Assembly: GCA_026004415.1 (NCBI GenBank)
Contig: BPJC01000003.1
Span: forward strand, 148,548 to 212,547
Length of the DNA: 64,000 bases
Direction: 5' to 3'
Origin: Patescibacteria group bacterium
GTDB taxonomy: Bacteria > Patescibacteriota > Microgenomatia > UBA1406 > GWC2-37-13
Shown here: positions 17,603 through 26,196 of the stretch, one piece after another
Numbering within the stretch: the stretch's first letter is position 1
How the letters are laid out: every line of letters starts with the position of its first letter
Made by a program: the position numbers and the translations under genes
The notes under the pieces: model-generated
Told to the model about the DNA's origin: nothing
Databases searched by the model: none
What the model saw: only the letters and a program-made list of their open reading frames with translations

Positions 17603-19015
17603 AAAAACTTAAAACAAACACTTAATATTACTAAGGCAGAAGATTTTTACGAACGAATCTTAGTTGGTTATGGCGATGATTCAGTTGCAGAGTTAGGAGG
17701 AGCTCACCTTGCTATAGAGAATATCAGTATGCTTGCGAGCAAGAGTATAGAAGAGCATAGGATAGGACTTTCTCCAGTAGAAAAATCTACAAGATATGTT
17801 TATTTTGATAAAAAAATAGATGGAGAATATCCATTTTACAAAGATGAGAAAATCTTGAAATCTTCTTTTAGAAAAGAATTCTTAACAACAACTAATCAAC
17901 TTTTTGATACTTACTCAAAAATTGTCCATAAAATTCAACCAGTACTTAAAAAAGTTTTTCCTGTAGATAACTCTATCGCTTACAACTTTTCAATAAGAGC
18001 AAAAGCATGTGACTTAGTACGTGGACTTTTACCACTTTCAGCTCTTACTAATATGGGAGTCTATGGAAATGGCAGGGCTTTTGAGTATCTTATTACTAAT
18101 CTTTTGAATGATCCATTAGAAGAGGTGAGGGTAATAGCGCAAAAGATGAATAGAGAACTCAGAAAGGTTATTCCAGCTTTTATTAAAAGAGCTACAAACG
18201 AAAAGGGAGAAAGGTATAGAAAGTTTATAAATAGAACTGAAGAAGAGCTAAAAAGAATCATTTCTAAAACAACTGAGAATTTAGGTAAAGATGTTAATTT
18301 AGTTAAGAGAAAACAAGTAAAACTAATTTCTTGGGACAAAAATGGAGAAGAAACAATTATAGCTACAATCTTATTTGAAAGAACTACTCTTTCTTTTAGG
18401 CAAGTATTAAAAAAGGCTAAGTCAATGGATAGAAAAAAAAGAGAAAAAATTCTTAAAGCTTATCTTTCATTTAGGGAAAATAGACATCATAAACCTGGTA
18501 GAGCTTTAGAAGAAATATATTTTTCTTTCGAGATAACTGCAGACTGGGGAGTATATAAAGATCTTATGAGACACAGGCTTTTAACGCGTTACCGCCAAGC
18601 ATTTACTAACGAGCTTGGTTTCTGGATTCCTGAAGAACTTAAACTGACAGGTTTTGAAAAGGACTATAAAAAAGCCGCAGAGCAAGCAGTTGAGCTTTAT
18701 GCAAAAATGAAAAGTAAAATGCCAATTGAGGCGCAATATTCAGTTATTCATGCTGCCTACAACAGGTTTTATCTTAAAATGAATTTAAGGGAAGCAGTTC
18801 ATCTTTGTGAATTAAGAAGTGCGCCTCAAGGCCACCCAAATTATAGAAAAGTAGCACAAGAAATAGCAGATCAAATAATAAAAGTTTACCCAACGTTTGG
18901 CAAGCTTGCTTTTAAATTTGTTGATTATCAAAATTATCATTTGGAACGTCTTTCTGCCTTTAAAAAACTCGAGAAAAAATCAAAAAAATTTGGAGTAAAA
19001 GGATTTGAAGAATGA
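17603..19015 (+). pseudogene. thyX: Tandem ThyX-like FAD-dependent thymidylate synthase, 5' end lost
   Basis: The open frame begins after a stop at 17600-17602 with no ATG until 17729, yet residues before that ATG are clearly family sequence (AEDFYERILVGYGDDSVAELGGAH). Translation from 17729 (428 aa) would therefore cut into a conserved domain. Downstream, EHRIGLSPVEKSTRYVYF corresponds to the first ThyX motif, and a second degenerate ThyX-like unit carries LMRHRLLTRYRQ. This is the long two-domain form seen in candidate phyla. The region 17536-17602, where the first ~70 codons should lie, is full of stops. Function would be dUMP to dTMP using FADH2, probably superseded by thyA at 52978. Confidence 0.65.
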
Positions 19016-19057
19016 TATGACAATAAACTATTTATCTTCTACTATTGTCTTTTATAA

Positions 19058-19130
19058 ATGGAGAAATTTAAACAGTTAGTATTCATAGCTGGTGTGAGAG
19101 TTTAGAGAATATTTTGAAAAAATGAGAGAT
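19058..19130 (+). pseudogene. Possible remnant of a P-loop kinase start
   Basis: From ATG 19058 the frame reads MEKFKQLVFIAGVRV, which resembles the beta-strand and start of a Walker A loop in small P-loop kinases, then meets TAG and TGA within 20 codons. The lysine/threonine part of the loop is not recognisable. It follows the damaged NUDIX and thyX genes, which fits a decaying nucleotide cluster, but this is weak evidence. Confidence 0.2.
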
Positions 19131-19270
19131 TAACATAGTGGTTAGTCATTTATATCTAAAATGTTTATATTATTCCTTAAAATGCAAACAAAACAAATGA
19201 TAATTGAGTATTATAATAAGAATTATAAGTTAATGTAAGTGTTATCTATATACTTATCCTTTACAGAGTC

Positions 19271-19299
19271 TTGACATTTGGCATTAACTAGTCTAAAAT
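19271..19299 (+). promoter_or_regulatory. ilv operon promoter
   Basis: TTGACA at 19271-19276 and TAAAAT at 19294-19299 with the ideal 17-nt spacer. The -10 box ends only 8 nt before the leader-peptide ATG at 19308, so transcription should start within a few nt of that ATG and give an essentially leaderless leader peptide. Confidence 0.8.
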
Positions 19300-19307
19300 T
19301 GTCAGAT

Positions 19308-19361
19308 ATGTTTTCAAAGTCTATTGTTTTAGTTATTATTGTTATCCTTATTTTCCCGTGA
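19308..19361 (+). CDS. ilvL: ilv leader peptide (attenuator peptide)
   Basis: A 17-codon frame, MFSKSIVLVIIVILIFP, ending in TGA at 19359-19361. Residues 6-15 are ten consecutive Ile, Val or Leu, exactly the end products of the pathway encoded downstream. A ribosome starved of Ile-, Val- or Leu-tRNA would stall over 19323-19352, which is strand 1 of the leader hairpins. Such a composition is the hallmark of ilv-type leader peptides in enterobacteria. No Shine-Dalgarno sequence precedes the ATG, and the promoter position implies leaderless translation. Confidence 0.85.
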   Translation: MFSKSIVLVIIVILIFP

Positions 19362-19397
19362 GGCGGGGAGGATAGCTTTAATAGCTAAAACTTTTTT
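19343..19397 (+). promoter_or_regulatory. ilv attenuator: strands 1 and 2 and antiterminator
   Basis: Strand 1 lies in the leader codons (TATCC 19343-19347, TTCCCG 19353-19358). It pairs with strand 2 (CGGGGA 19364-19369, GGATA 19370-19374). Strand 2 also contains GGCGGGG (19362-19368), perfectly complementary to the terminator 5' arm CCCCGCC (19400-19406), forming an antiterminator. A ribosome stalled on the Ile/Val/Leu codons masks strand 1 and frees strand 2; one reaching the TGA covers strand 2 and lets the terminator fold. A small TAGCT/AGCTA hairpin (19373-19387) shares bases with the end of strand 2. Confidence 0.8.
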
Positions 19398-19423
19398 GAC
19401 CCCGCCAAAGGCGGGGTTTTTTT
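19398..19423 (+). terminator. Intrinsic terminator of the ilv attenuator
   Basis: CCCCGCC (19400-19406), loop AAA, GGCGGGG (19410-19416), then seven T (19417-19423); flanking A19399-T19417 extends the stem. It is a notably GC-rich hairpin in an AT-rich region, placed 25 nt upstream of the first structural gene and therefore acting as a leader terminator rather than an operon end. Confidence 0.9.
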
Positions 19424-19448
19424 ATTTTATAAGTTAAGTTTATTTAAA

Positions 19449-20384
19449 ATGAAGTATAAATTTTACCCATATTGTTTTTTTAATGGCAAAATAGTGAGTT
19501 TTGAGTCTGCTAAGGTTTCTGTAGCAACTAAAGCACTTCAGTATGGTATGGGAGTATTTGGAGGTATAAGAGGTTATTATAGAAAAGACCTGTCTGGCGT
19601 TTTTGTGTTTAGGCTTTCAGATCATTACAAAAGATTTTTAAATTCATTAAAGATTTTGGGTGTCAAGTTCCCTTATTCGCATAAGCAGTTAGTTGATATT
19701 ACAGTTTCTTTAATTAAAAAAAACGCTCCAAAGAGCAATTTTTATTTACGACCGTTTGCTTACGCTGATTCTTTAGGTTTATCTCCTAATTTTGCATTAG
19801 ATTCTGATTTTGACTTTACCTTGTATATGTTGCCACTGGAGGAATATCTGTCTGTAAATAAAGGTCTTAAGGTTAAGGTGTCTTCATTTCGTCGTTTATC
19901 AGATAATGCTATTCCATCTAGGGCAAAGATTTCTGGAGCTTATGTTAACTCTGCTTTAGCCAGTAAAGAAGCTCTTGATAATGGTTGTGATGAAGCAATA
20001 TTTTTGACTGAAGATGGACATATAGCAGAAGGTTCTGCTGAAAACTTATTTATTGTAAGAAACAATACCTTAATCACTAGTCCTGTTTCAGATGAGATAT
20101 TGGAGGGTATTACTAGAGAAACAGTTATGTATTTGGCTAAAAGATCTGGAATCAATGTTGTTGAAAGAAAGATAGATAGATCTGAGTTGTATGTTTGTGA
20201 TGAAGCGTTTTTTTCAGGAACAGGAGTTCAGATTTCATGGATAAAAGAGATAGATGGTAGGACTGTTGGCAATGGAAAAATAGGTAAGATAACCAAATTG
20301 TTGCAAGATCTTTATTTTAAGGTTGTACAGGGTTTTGATGACGAGACAGAGTCTTTGAGAACATTTATAAATCTAAAAAAATAA
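19449..20384 (+). CDS. ilvE: Branched-chain amino acid aminotransferase
   Basis: 311 aa, the normal length for a fold-type IV aminotransferase. The PLP-binding lysine is Lys160 in SRAKISGAYVNSALAS, and FLTEDGHIAEGSAENLFIV is the family's typical glycine/phosphate region. It makes the last step to Val, Ile and Leu with glutamate as amino donor. It is the first structural gene after the attenuator, 25 nt downstream of the terminator T run, and 2 nt before ilvB. No Shine-Dalgarno sequence precedes the ATG. Confidence 0.93.
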   Translation: MKYKFYPYCFFNGKIVSFESAKVSVATKALQYGMGVFGGIRGYYRKDLSGVFVFRLSDHYKRFLNSLKILGVKFPYSHKQLVDITVSLIKKNAPKSNFYLRPFAYADSLGLSPNFALDSDFDFTLYMLPLEEYLSVNKGLKVKVSSFRRLSDNAIPSRAKISGAYVNSALASKEALDNGCDEAIFLTEDGHIAEGSAENLFIVRNNTLITSPVSDEILEGITRETVMYLAKRSGINVVERKIDRSELYVCDEAFFSGTGVQISWIKEIDGRTVGNGKIGKITKLLQDLYFKVVQGFDDETESLRTFINLKK

Positions 20385-20386
20385 AT

Positions 20387-22111
20387 ATGCAAATGAAACA
20401 AATCACAGGAGCAGAACTGCTTTTGCAAAAACTTGCATATTTAGGTGTTGATTTGGTTTTCGGTTATCCAGGAGGAGCTGTAATGCCTTTGCATGATGCT
20501 TTATATAAATATCAGAGCAAGATTAAACATGTTTTGGCCAGACATGAACAAGGAGCTGTGCATATGGCAGAGGGTTGGGCAAGAATGAAAGGTAGAGCAG
20601 GAGTTTGTGTTGTAACTTCAGGACCTGGAGCAACAAATTTAGTTACTGGCATTGCTGATGCTATGATGGATTCTGTTCCATTAGTTTGCTTTACTGGTCA
20701 GGTAGCTTCTTCTTTTATTGGCAGTGATGCTTTTCAGGAAACTGATGTTATTGGTATAACTGCTCCTATAACCAAATGGAATTACCAAATTACTGATTCT
20801 AGAGAGATTCCTTATATTGTTGAAAAAGCATTTTATATTGCTGAATCAGGTAGACCAGGACCTGTTGTTGTCGATATCAGCAAAGATGCTCAGCTTAATT
20901 CTGTGTCAGAAAATGAGTTTTCTAGATTCGATAAAAATGATTTAAAAAGCTATAGACCAAATTATTTTCCTAATATGAATCAGATTAGATCTGCTGTTGA
21001 TTTAATCGAAAAAAGTAAACGGCCATTGGTTTTGGTTGGGCATGGTGTGATCATAGCTCAAGCAGAGTCTGAGTTAAAAGAATTTGTTGAAAAGGCGAAT
21101 CTTCCTTTTGCTTGTACTTTGCATGGTTTGTCTGCATTGTCAAAAAAACATCCTAATTATGTTGGTTTTTTAGGTATGCATGGTAATTATGCTCCTAATA
21201 TTTTAACTAATAAAGCCGATGTGCTAATTGCTTTAGGTATGCGTTTTGATGATAGGGTTACAGGAAACTTGGAGAAATATGCTCCAAAGGCTAAAGTTAT
21301 TCATATTGATATTGATCCGGCTGAGTTGAATAAGAATGTAAAAGCAGAGATTCCAATTGTAGCTGATGTAAAAAAGGCTTTGCAGGAAATTAATAAGTTG
21401 ATAAAAAGCTCTAATAAAAGAGATAAATGGTTTGAAGAATTTAAAAAAGGATTTGAGTTGGAGAAACAAAAAGTTTTGTCTCGTCAGTTAAACAATAGTT
21501 CAGAAAAAATTTTGATGGCTGAGGTTGTGTCTATGATCTCTGATCTTACTAATGGTAAAGCTAATATCGTTTCAGATGTTGGTCAACATCAAATGATTAC
21601 AGCAAGGTATTATGAATTTGACAGGTTCAATAGTTGGGTATCTTCTGGTGGGTTAGGCACGATGGGTTTTGGTTTGCCAGCTGGATTAGGTGTGAAGTTG
21701 GCAAGAGAAGATGAACAGGTTGTTGCAATTGTCGGTGATGGAGGTTTTCAGATGACTTTTCAAGAGCTTGGCACAGCGGTTGAGTATAACATTGGTTTGA
21801 AGACTGTAGTTTTGAATAATTCTTTTTTAGGTATGGTAAGACAATGGCAAGAGTTGTTTTTTGATAAAAGATATGCTTTCACAGAGATGAAAAATCCTGA
21901 TTTTGTCAAAATTGCTCAAGCCTATGGTATTCAAGCACAGAGAATCTCTAAAAAAACTAATCTTAAATCAGCAATTCAAAAAATGTTGGAGTTTGAGGGT
22001 CCATATTTATTGGAGGTTATAGTAGAGAAAGAAGATAATGTGTTTCCAATGGTTCCAGCAGGTGCTAGTTTAGATGAAATAATATTAGAAGTTTCTCAGA
22101 TAAAAAAATAG
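20387..22111 (+). CDS. ilvB: Acetolactate synthase catalytic subunit
   Basis: 574 aa. ThDP-dependent fold with the activating Glu54 (ARHEQGAVHMAEG), a central FAD-type domain and the ThDP/Mg motif GDGGFQ near 450-455 followed by VVLNN. It condenses pyruvate with pyruvate or 2-oxobutyrate, the first common step of Val and Ile synthesis. The TAG stop shares its G with the GTG start of the next gene (TAGTG), so large and regulatory subunits are translationally coupled. Confidence 0.95.
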   Translation: MQMKQITGAELLLQKLAYLGVDLVFGYPGGAVMPLHDALYKYQSKIKHVLARHEQGAVHMAEGWARMKGRAGVCVVTSGPGATNLVTGIADAMMDSVPLVCFTGQVASSFIGSDAFQETDVIGITAPITKWNYQITDSREIPYIVEKAFYIAESGRPGPVVVDISKDAQLNSVSENEFSRFDKNDLKSYRPNYFPNMNQIRSAVDLIEKSKRPLVLVGHGVIIAQAESELKEFVEKANLPFACTLHGLSALSKKHPNYVGFLGMHGNYAPNILTNKADVLIALGMRFDDRVTGNLEKYAPKAKVIHIDIDPAELNKNVKAEIPIVADVKKALQEINKLIKSSNKRDKWFEEFKKGFELEKQKVLSRQLNNSSEKILMAEVVSMISDLTNGKANIVSDVGQHQMITARYYEFDRFNSWVSSGGLGTMGFGLPAGLGVKLAREDEQVVAIVGDGGFQMTFQELGTAVEYNIGLKTVVLNNSFLGMVRQWQELFFDKRYAFTEMKNPDFVKIAQAYGIQAQRISKKTNLKSAIQKMLEFEGPYLLEVIVEKEDNVFPMVPAGASLDEIILEVSQIKK

Positions 22112-23781
22112 TGATAACCTTTTTAGTTTTGTCTGAAAACAAGCCTGGAGTTTTATACAGAATAGCAGATGTATTTTTGAAAAGAAAAATAAATATTCAG
22201 TCTTTAACTGTGGCAGAGATTGACAAAAACCTTTCTAGATTTACTATAACAGCTTATTGTGATAATGCAAATGTTGAAAAAGTTGAGAAAAATTTATACA
22301 AGATTATTGAAGTTGTAAAGGTAACATCAGCCTATGATCAGGAGTTAATCTTTAAAGAATTAGTAATAGTAAAGGTTAATTCAGCAAGTCCTTATGCTAT
22401 CAGGGATCTGGATGATCTGATTTATCTTCATAAGGCAGAGATTGTTTATACAACAGAGTCAGCGGTTTATATTGAAAAACAAGGTACTGAAGATGATATT
22501 AACTCATTTTTAAATTCAGTCCGTCCGTACGGCATAAAAGAAATAGTAAGATCTGGCAGGATCGGCCTTTTAAAACCTAAGAATGATAAAAAAACTGTTG
22601 ATTTTAGCTTAAACTGTCCAGATTATATTGAGATGTTAGATGTTTCTGCTATCAAAAAGATTGAGTATTATAGCAAAGAGTTTAAAGATGTAGTTTCTTT
22701 GGCACAAGGAACACCAGCGTCAGCTACTGACAAAGCTATTAGAGAAGCGGCAAAGTATGCTATAGATAAAGGATTGGTTGATAAATACACATCAGGTTAT
22801 GGTATAGATCAACTTCGTGAGTTGTTGGTGAAAAAGTTAAAACATGAAAATAATCTGCCTAATATAAACAAAAATAATATTATAGTGACTCATGGTGCCG
22901 CCGAAGGTTTAATGGCAATTTTTTTGGCTTTGTTTAGGCGAAACGATGAGATAGTTGTTATAACGCCAGATTATGCTTCGCATTTAACTCAGATTAGAAT
23001 TTCACGCAAGGGTGGCAGACCTGTTTTTTTGCCTATGCAGATTAAAAATGGAGGTTGGAGTTTTAGTTTAGATAAGTTAGAATCAATAATTACAGTCAAT
23101 ACTAAGGCAATACTTATCTGTAATCCTTCTAATCCTACGGGCAAGGTTTACAGTCGTGAAGAACTTGAGGGTATTTTAGAAATTGCACAGAAATATAATT
23201 TGTTAGTTATAACTGATGAAATTTATGAAAAGTTTGTGTATGGTAAAAAACAGCATATTAGTTTTGCTTCTTTATCTAATGCTTTTGAACGAACCATATC
23301 TATTTTTGGTTTTTCGAAATCTTTTTCAATGACTGGTTGGAGGATTGGTTACATTGTTGCAGACGAAAGCATTATAAAAAATATTTTTAAAGTTCATGAT
23401 GCTCTAATCACTTGTCCTACAGCTGTTAGTCAGTATGCGGCTATAGCAGCGCTAGAAAATAGCGACAGAATCGTTCAAAGACTAAAAGAAGAGTATGAAG
23501 AAAAAAGGAAGTTGTGTATTTCATTGTTAAAGGATAACCCAAAAATTGAGTTTGCTCATCCTGATGGAGCTTATTATTTATTTTTTAAGATTAAAGGAGT
23601 AGATGATGATTTTAAGTTTGCTCTTAGATTGATTGAAGAAGCAGGTGTTGCTATAGTACCTGGTTCTGCTTTTGGATTAGGTGGGGAGGGTTTTTTTCGA
23701 ATAGCATTTTGTAGAGAAAGAGAAAGTATTATAGAGGGTATTGAGAGATTAAATAATTATTTAAAAAAAATTAGGTTATAA
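22111..23781 (+). CDS. Acetolactate synthase regulatory subunit fused to a class I/II aminotransferase
   Basis: 556 aa from a GTG start. Residues 1 to about 155 are an IlvN-type regulatory subunit: an ACT domain opening LVLSENKPGVLYRIADVF, then the second regulatory-subunit domain to about RSGRIGLLKP. Residues about 165-556 are a complete fold-type I aminotransferase: CNPSNPTGK, PLP lysine Lys403 in GFSKSFSMTGWRIGY, Arg411, and a carboxylate-binding-type Arg530 in FFRIAFC. It resembles alanine/valine-pyruvate or aspartate transaminases. The operon therefore encodes two aminotransferases. The fusion could couple feedback sensing to 2-oxo acid or pyruvate/alanine exchange; substrate is unknown. 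No stop or frameshift separates the halves. Confidence 0.88.
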   Translation: MITFLVLSENKPGVLYRIADVFLKRKINIQSLTVAEIDKNLSRFTITAYCDNANVEKVEKNLYKIIEVVKVTSAYDQELIFKELVIVKVNSASPYAIRDLDDLIYLHKAEIVYTTESAVYIEKQGTEDDINSFLNSVRPYGIKEIVRSGRIGLLKPKNDKKTVDFSLNCPDYIEMLDVSAIKKIEYYSKEFKDVVSLAQGTPASATDKAIREAAKYAIDKGLVDKYTSGYGIDQLRELLVKKLKHENNLPNINKNNIIVTHGAAEGLMAIFLALFRRNDEIVVITPDYASHLTQIRISRKGGRPVFLPMQIKNGGWSFSLDKLESIITVNTKAILICNPSNPTGKVYSREELEGILEIAQKYNLLVITDEIYEKFVYGKKQHISFASLSNAFERTISIFGFSKSFSMTGWRIGYIVADESIIKNIFKVHDALITCPTAVSQYAAIAALENSDRIVQRLKEEYEEKRKLCISLLKDNPKIEFAHPDGAYYLFFKIKGVDDDFKFALRLIEEAGVAIVPGSAFGLGGEGFFRIAFCRERESIIEGIERLNNYLKKIRL

Positions 23782-23797
23782 GTTTAATTTTAATCCT

Positions 23798-24913
23798 ATG
23801 GCAAAAATAAATTTTGGCGGCATTGAGGAAAATGTAGTTACCCGTGAAGAGTTTAGTTTAGATAAAGCAAGGGAGATTTTAAGAGATGAGGTTATTGCTG
23901 TAATTGGTTATGGAGTTCAAGGTCCTGCGCAAGCATTGAATCTTAAAGATAATGGTTTTAATGTTATTGTAGGACAAAGAAGGTCTGGTTTTTCATGGCA
24001 AAAAGCTGTTGAAGATGGTTGGCAGGAGGGAAAGGATCTTTTTGATATAGAAGAAGCTGTTGATAGAGGTAGCATCATTGCTTATTTATTGTCTGATGCC
24101 GGTCAGATTGAAGTTTGGCCAAGAATAAAAAAATACTTGACTTCAGGCAAAGCACTTTATTTTTCACATGGTTTTGGAGTTGTCTATAAAGACCATACCG
24201 GTATTGTGCCTCCAAATGATATTGATGTCATCTTAGTAGCGCCTAAAGGAGCTGGAAGATCTGTTCGTGAGCATTTTCTTAAAGGTAAAGGTATAAACGC
24301 TAGTTATGCTGTTTTTCAAGATTATACAGGAAAGGCTTTAGAAAGAACTTTGGCAATGGGTATAGGTATTGGAGCAGGATATTTGTTTGAAACTACATTT
24401 GAAAAAGAAGTTTATAGTGATTTAACAGGAGAAAGAGGAGTTTTGTTGGGCGCTTTGGCAGGAGTGATGGAAGCACAGTATAACCTTTTAAGGAAGTATG
24501 GACATTCTCCATCTGAAGCTTTTAATGAGACTGTTGAGGAATTAACAGAGAGTTTAATTCCTTTAATGGCTCAAAAAGGAGTAGATTGGATGATCGCAAA
24601 TTGTTCCACTACAGCACAAAGAGGAGCTTTAGACTGGAAAGATAAGTTTAGAAAAGCAGTAGAACCTGTTTTTGAACAGTTGTACAAAAGAGTTAAGTCT
24701 GGCCAAGAGGCAAAAAGAGTCATTGAAGAAAATAGCAAGTCAGACTATAGAGAGAGATTAAATCAAGAGTTGTCTCAAATTCATAACTCTGAAATGTGGC
24801 AGGCTGGAGCTGTAGTTAGGCAGTTGAGACCTGAGAATCAAGAAGTTAGAGCTATAGCAAAAAACGAAAAAAAACAGATTGTCAAAGTAAGTAGAAAATT
24901 AAAAAACAAATAA
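23798..24913 (+). CDS. ilvC: Ketol-acid reductoisomerase (eukaryotic/Bacteroidetes-like class I)
   Basis: 371 aa. NADPH-binding GYGVQG at 37-42 followed by GQRRSGFSW, catalytic and Mg ligands in SDLTGERG and MEAQYNLLRKYGHSPSEAFNETVEELT. It isomerises and reduces acetolactate or acetohydroxybutyrate to the dihydroxy acids. The wording (EVWPRIKKYLTSGKALYFSHGFGVVYKD, NCSTTAQRGALDW) and the length beyond the usual ~330 aa match the fungal Ilv5-like branch rather than the common short bacterial enzyme. It lies 16 nt after the fusion gene. Confidence 0.95.
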   Translation: MAKINFGGIEENVVTREEFSLDKAREILRDEVIAVIGYGVQGPAQALNLKDNGFNVIVGQRRSGFSWQKAVEDGWQEGKDLFDIEEAVDRGSIIAYLLSDAGQIEVWPRIKKYLTSGKALYFSHGFGVVYKDHTGIVPPNDIDVILVAPKGAGRSVREHFLKGKGINASYAVFQDYTGKALERTLAMGIGIGAGYLFETTFEKEVYSDLTGERGVLLGALAGVMEAQYNLLRKYGHSPSEAFNETVEELTESLIPLMAQKGVDWMIANCSTTAQRGALDWKDKFRKAVEPVFEQLYKRVKSGQEAKRVIEENSKSDYRERLNQELSQIHNSEMWQAGAVVRQLRPENQEVRAIAKNEKKQIVKVSRKLKNK

Positions 24914-24936
24914 TTTATTTAAGTTTTAATATAAAA

Positions 24937-26184
24937 ATGATAAATATTAATTTAATACAAAAAGCCAAAGTTTTATTGAATGGCGTTGCCATCAAATCTC
25001 CTCTTGAATATGTGTCAAGAATCTCTGATGAGCTTTCCAACAAAGTTTATCTGAAGAGAGAAGATTTGCAAATTGTTCGTTCGTATAAAATAAGAGGTGC
25101 TTTTACAAAAATATCTTTTTTAATTCAAAAAGGTTTTAAAAAAGGTTTTGTTTGTTCTTCAGCTGGAAATCATGCTCAGGGTTTTGCCTATGCCTGTTTT
25201 AAGAATAAAGTAAAAGGTTTTATTTTTATGCCTGTCAGCACTCCAAAGCAGAAGGTTGACAGAGTAGCTTATTTTGGCAAGGAGTTTGTAGAAATAAAAC
25301 TTGTAGGCGACAGTTATGATGAAACTCAAACAGAAGCATTAAACTTTTGTCAGAAAAATAAGCTAAAGTTTGTTCATCCTTTTGATGATGAAGAGATAAT
25401 AGCTGGTCAGGGGACAATAGGTCTAGAGTTAATTGAAGACTTATCTGCCAATATAGATTATATCTTTGCTCCGATCGGAGGTGGAGGGCTAATAAGCGGT
25501 ATTGCCTCTGTAATAAAACAAATAGATAGCAGGATCAAGATTATAGGAGTTGAGCCTAAAGGCGCAGATAGTATGTATCAATCTTTAAAAAAGAACAAAT
25601 TAGTTGAGCTTAAAACCTTAGATAAATTTGTAGACGGCACAGCAGTCAAAAAACCTGGTCAGTTGTGTTTTAACATCATAAAGCAGTCAGTAGATGAGGT
25701 AGTAGTAGTAGATGAAGGAGCAGTGGCTGAAAAAGTTTTAGATTTATATCAAAATGAAGGAATAATTACTGAGCCGGCAGGAGCATTAGCTTTAACGGGT
25801 GCCTACAAATACATAAAATACAATAACATCCAGAACAAAACTATTGTTTGTATTATTAGTGGAGGCAATAATGATCTGCTGAGATACCCTGAGATTATGG
25901 AAAGAGCTCTTATTTATCAAGGCAGAAAAAAATATTTTATTATTGAGTTTTATCAAAAGCCGGGACAGTTAAGAAGATTTTTGAATGAGGTACTAGGAGA
26001 GAACGATGATATTGTTTTGTTTGAGTATTTGAAAAAAAACAACAAAGAAAAAGGTCCTGCATTGGTTGGTTTGGAGTTTGCCACAAAAAAAGATGCTGAC
26101 CAAATTTATAATAAGCTAAAAAAAGCTGGGTTTAGTTTTAAAGAGGTTCATCCGGGAGATGATAATTTTTATTTATTAGTTTAA
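24937..26184 (+). CDS. ilvA: Threonine dehydratase, biosynthetic type
   Basis: 415 aa. PLP lysine Lys51 in RSYKIRGA, SAGNHAQG substrate/phosphate loop and GGGGLISG PLP-phosphate motif. The C-terminal ~80 residues (YFIIEFYQKPGQLRRFLNEVL onward) form a single ACT-like regulatory domain, the short IlvA form seen in Firmicutes rather than the two-domain E. coli form. It makes 2-oxobutyrate from threonine, committing flux to isoleucine. The regulatory domain implies Ile/Val control. Confidence 0.93.
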   Translation: MININLIQKAKVLLNGVAIKSPLEYVSRISDELSNKVYLKREDLQIVRSYKIRGAFTKISFLIQKGFKKGFVCSSAGNHAQGFAYACFKNKVKGFIFMPVSTPKQKVDRVAYFGKEFVEIKLVGDSYDETQTEALNFCQKNKLKFVHPFDDEEIIAGQGTIGLELIEDLSANIDYIFAPIGGGGLISGIASVIKQIDSRIKIIGVEPKGADSMYQSLKKNKLVELKTLDKFVDGTAVKKPGQLCFNIIKQSVDEVVVVDEGAVAEKVLDLYQNEGIITEPAGALALTGAYKYIKYNNIQNKTIVCIISGGNNDLLRYPEIMERALIYQGRKKYFIIEFYQKPGQLRRFLNEVLGENDDIVLFEYLKKNNKEKGPALVGLEFATKKDADQIYNKLKKAGFSFKEVHPGDDNFYLLV

Positions 26185-26196
26185 GATCGAATAATA

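Noticed and set aside
17729..19015. Intact thyX starting at ATG 17729
   Set aside because: Family residues (GYGDDSVAELGGAH) continue in frame upstream of that ATG, so a protein starting there would be truncated inside a conserved domain.
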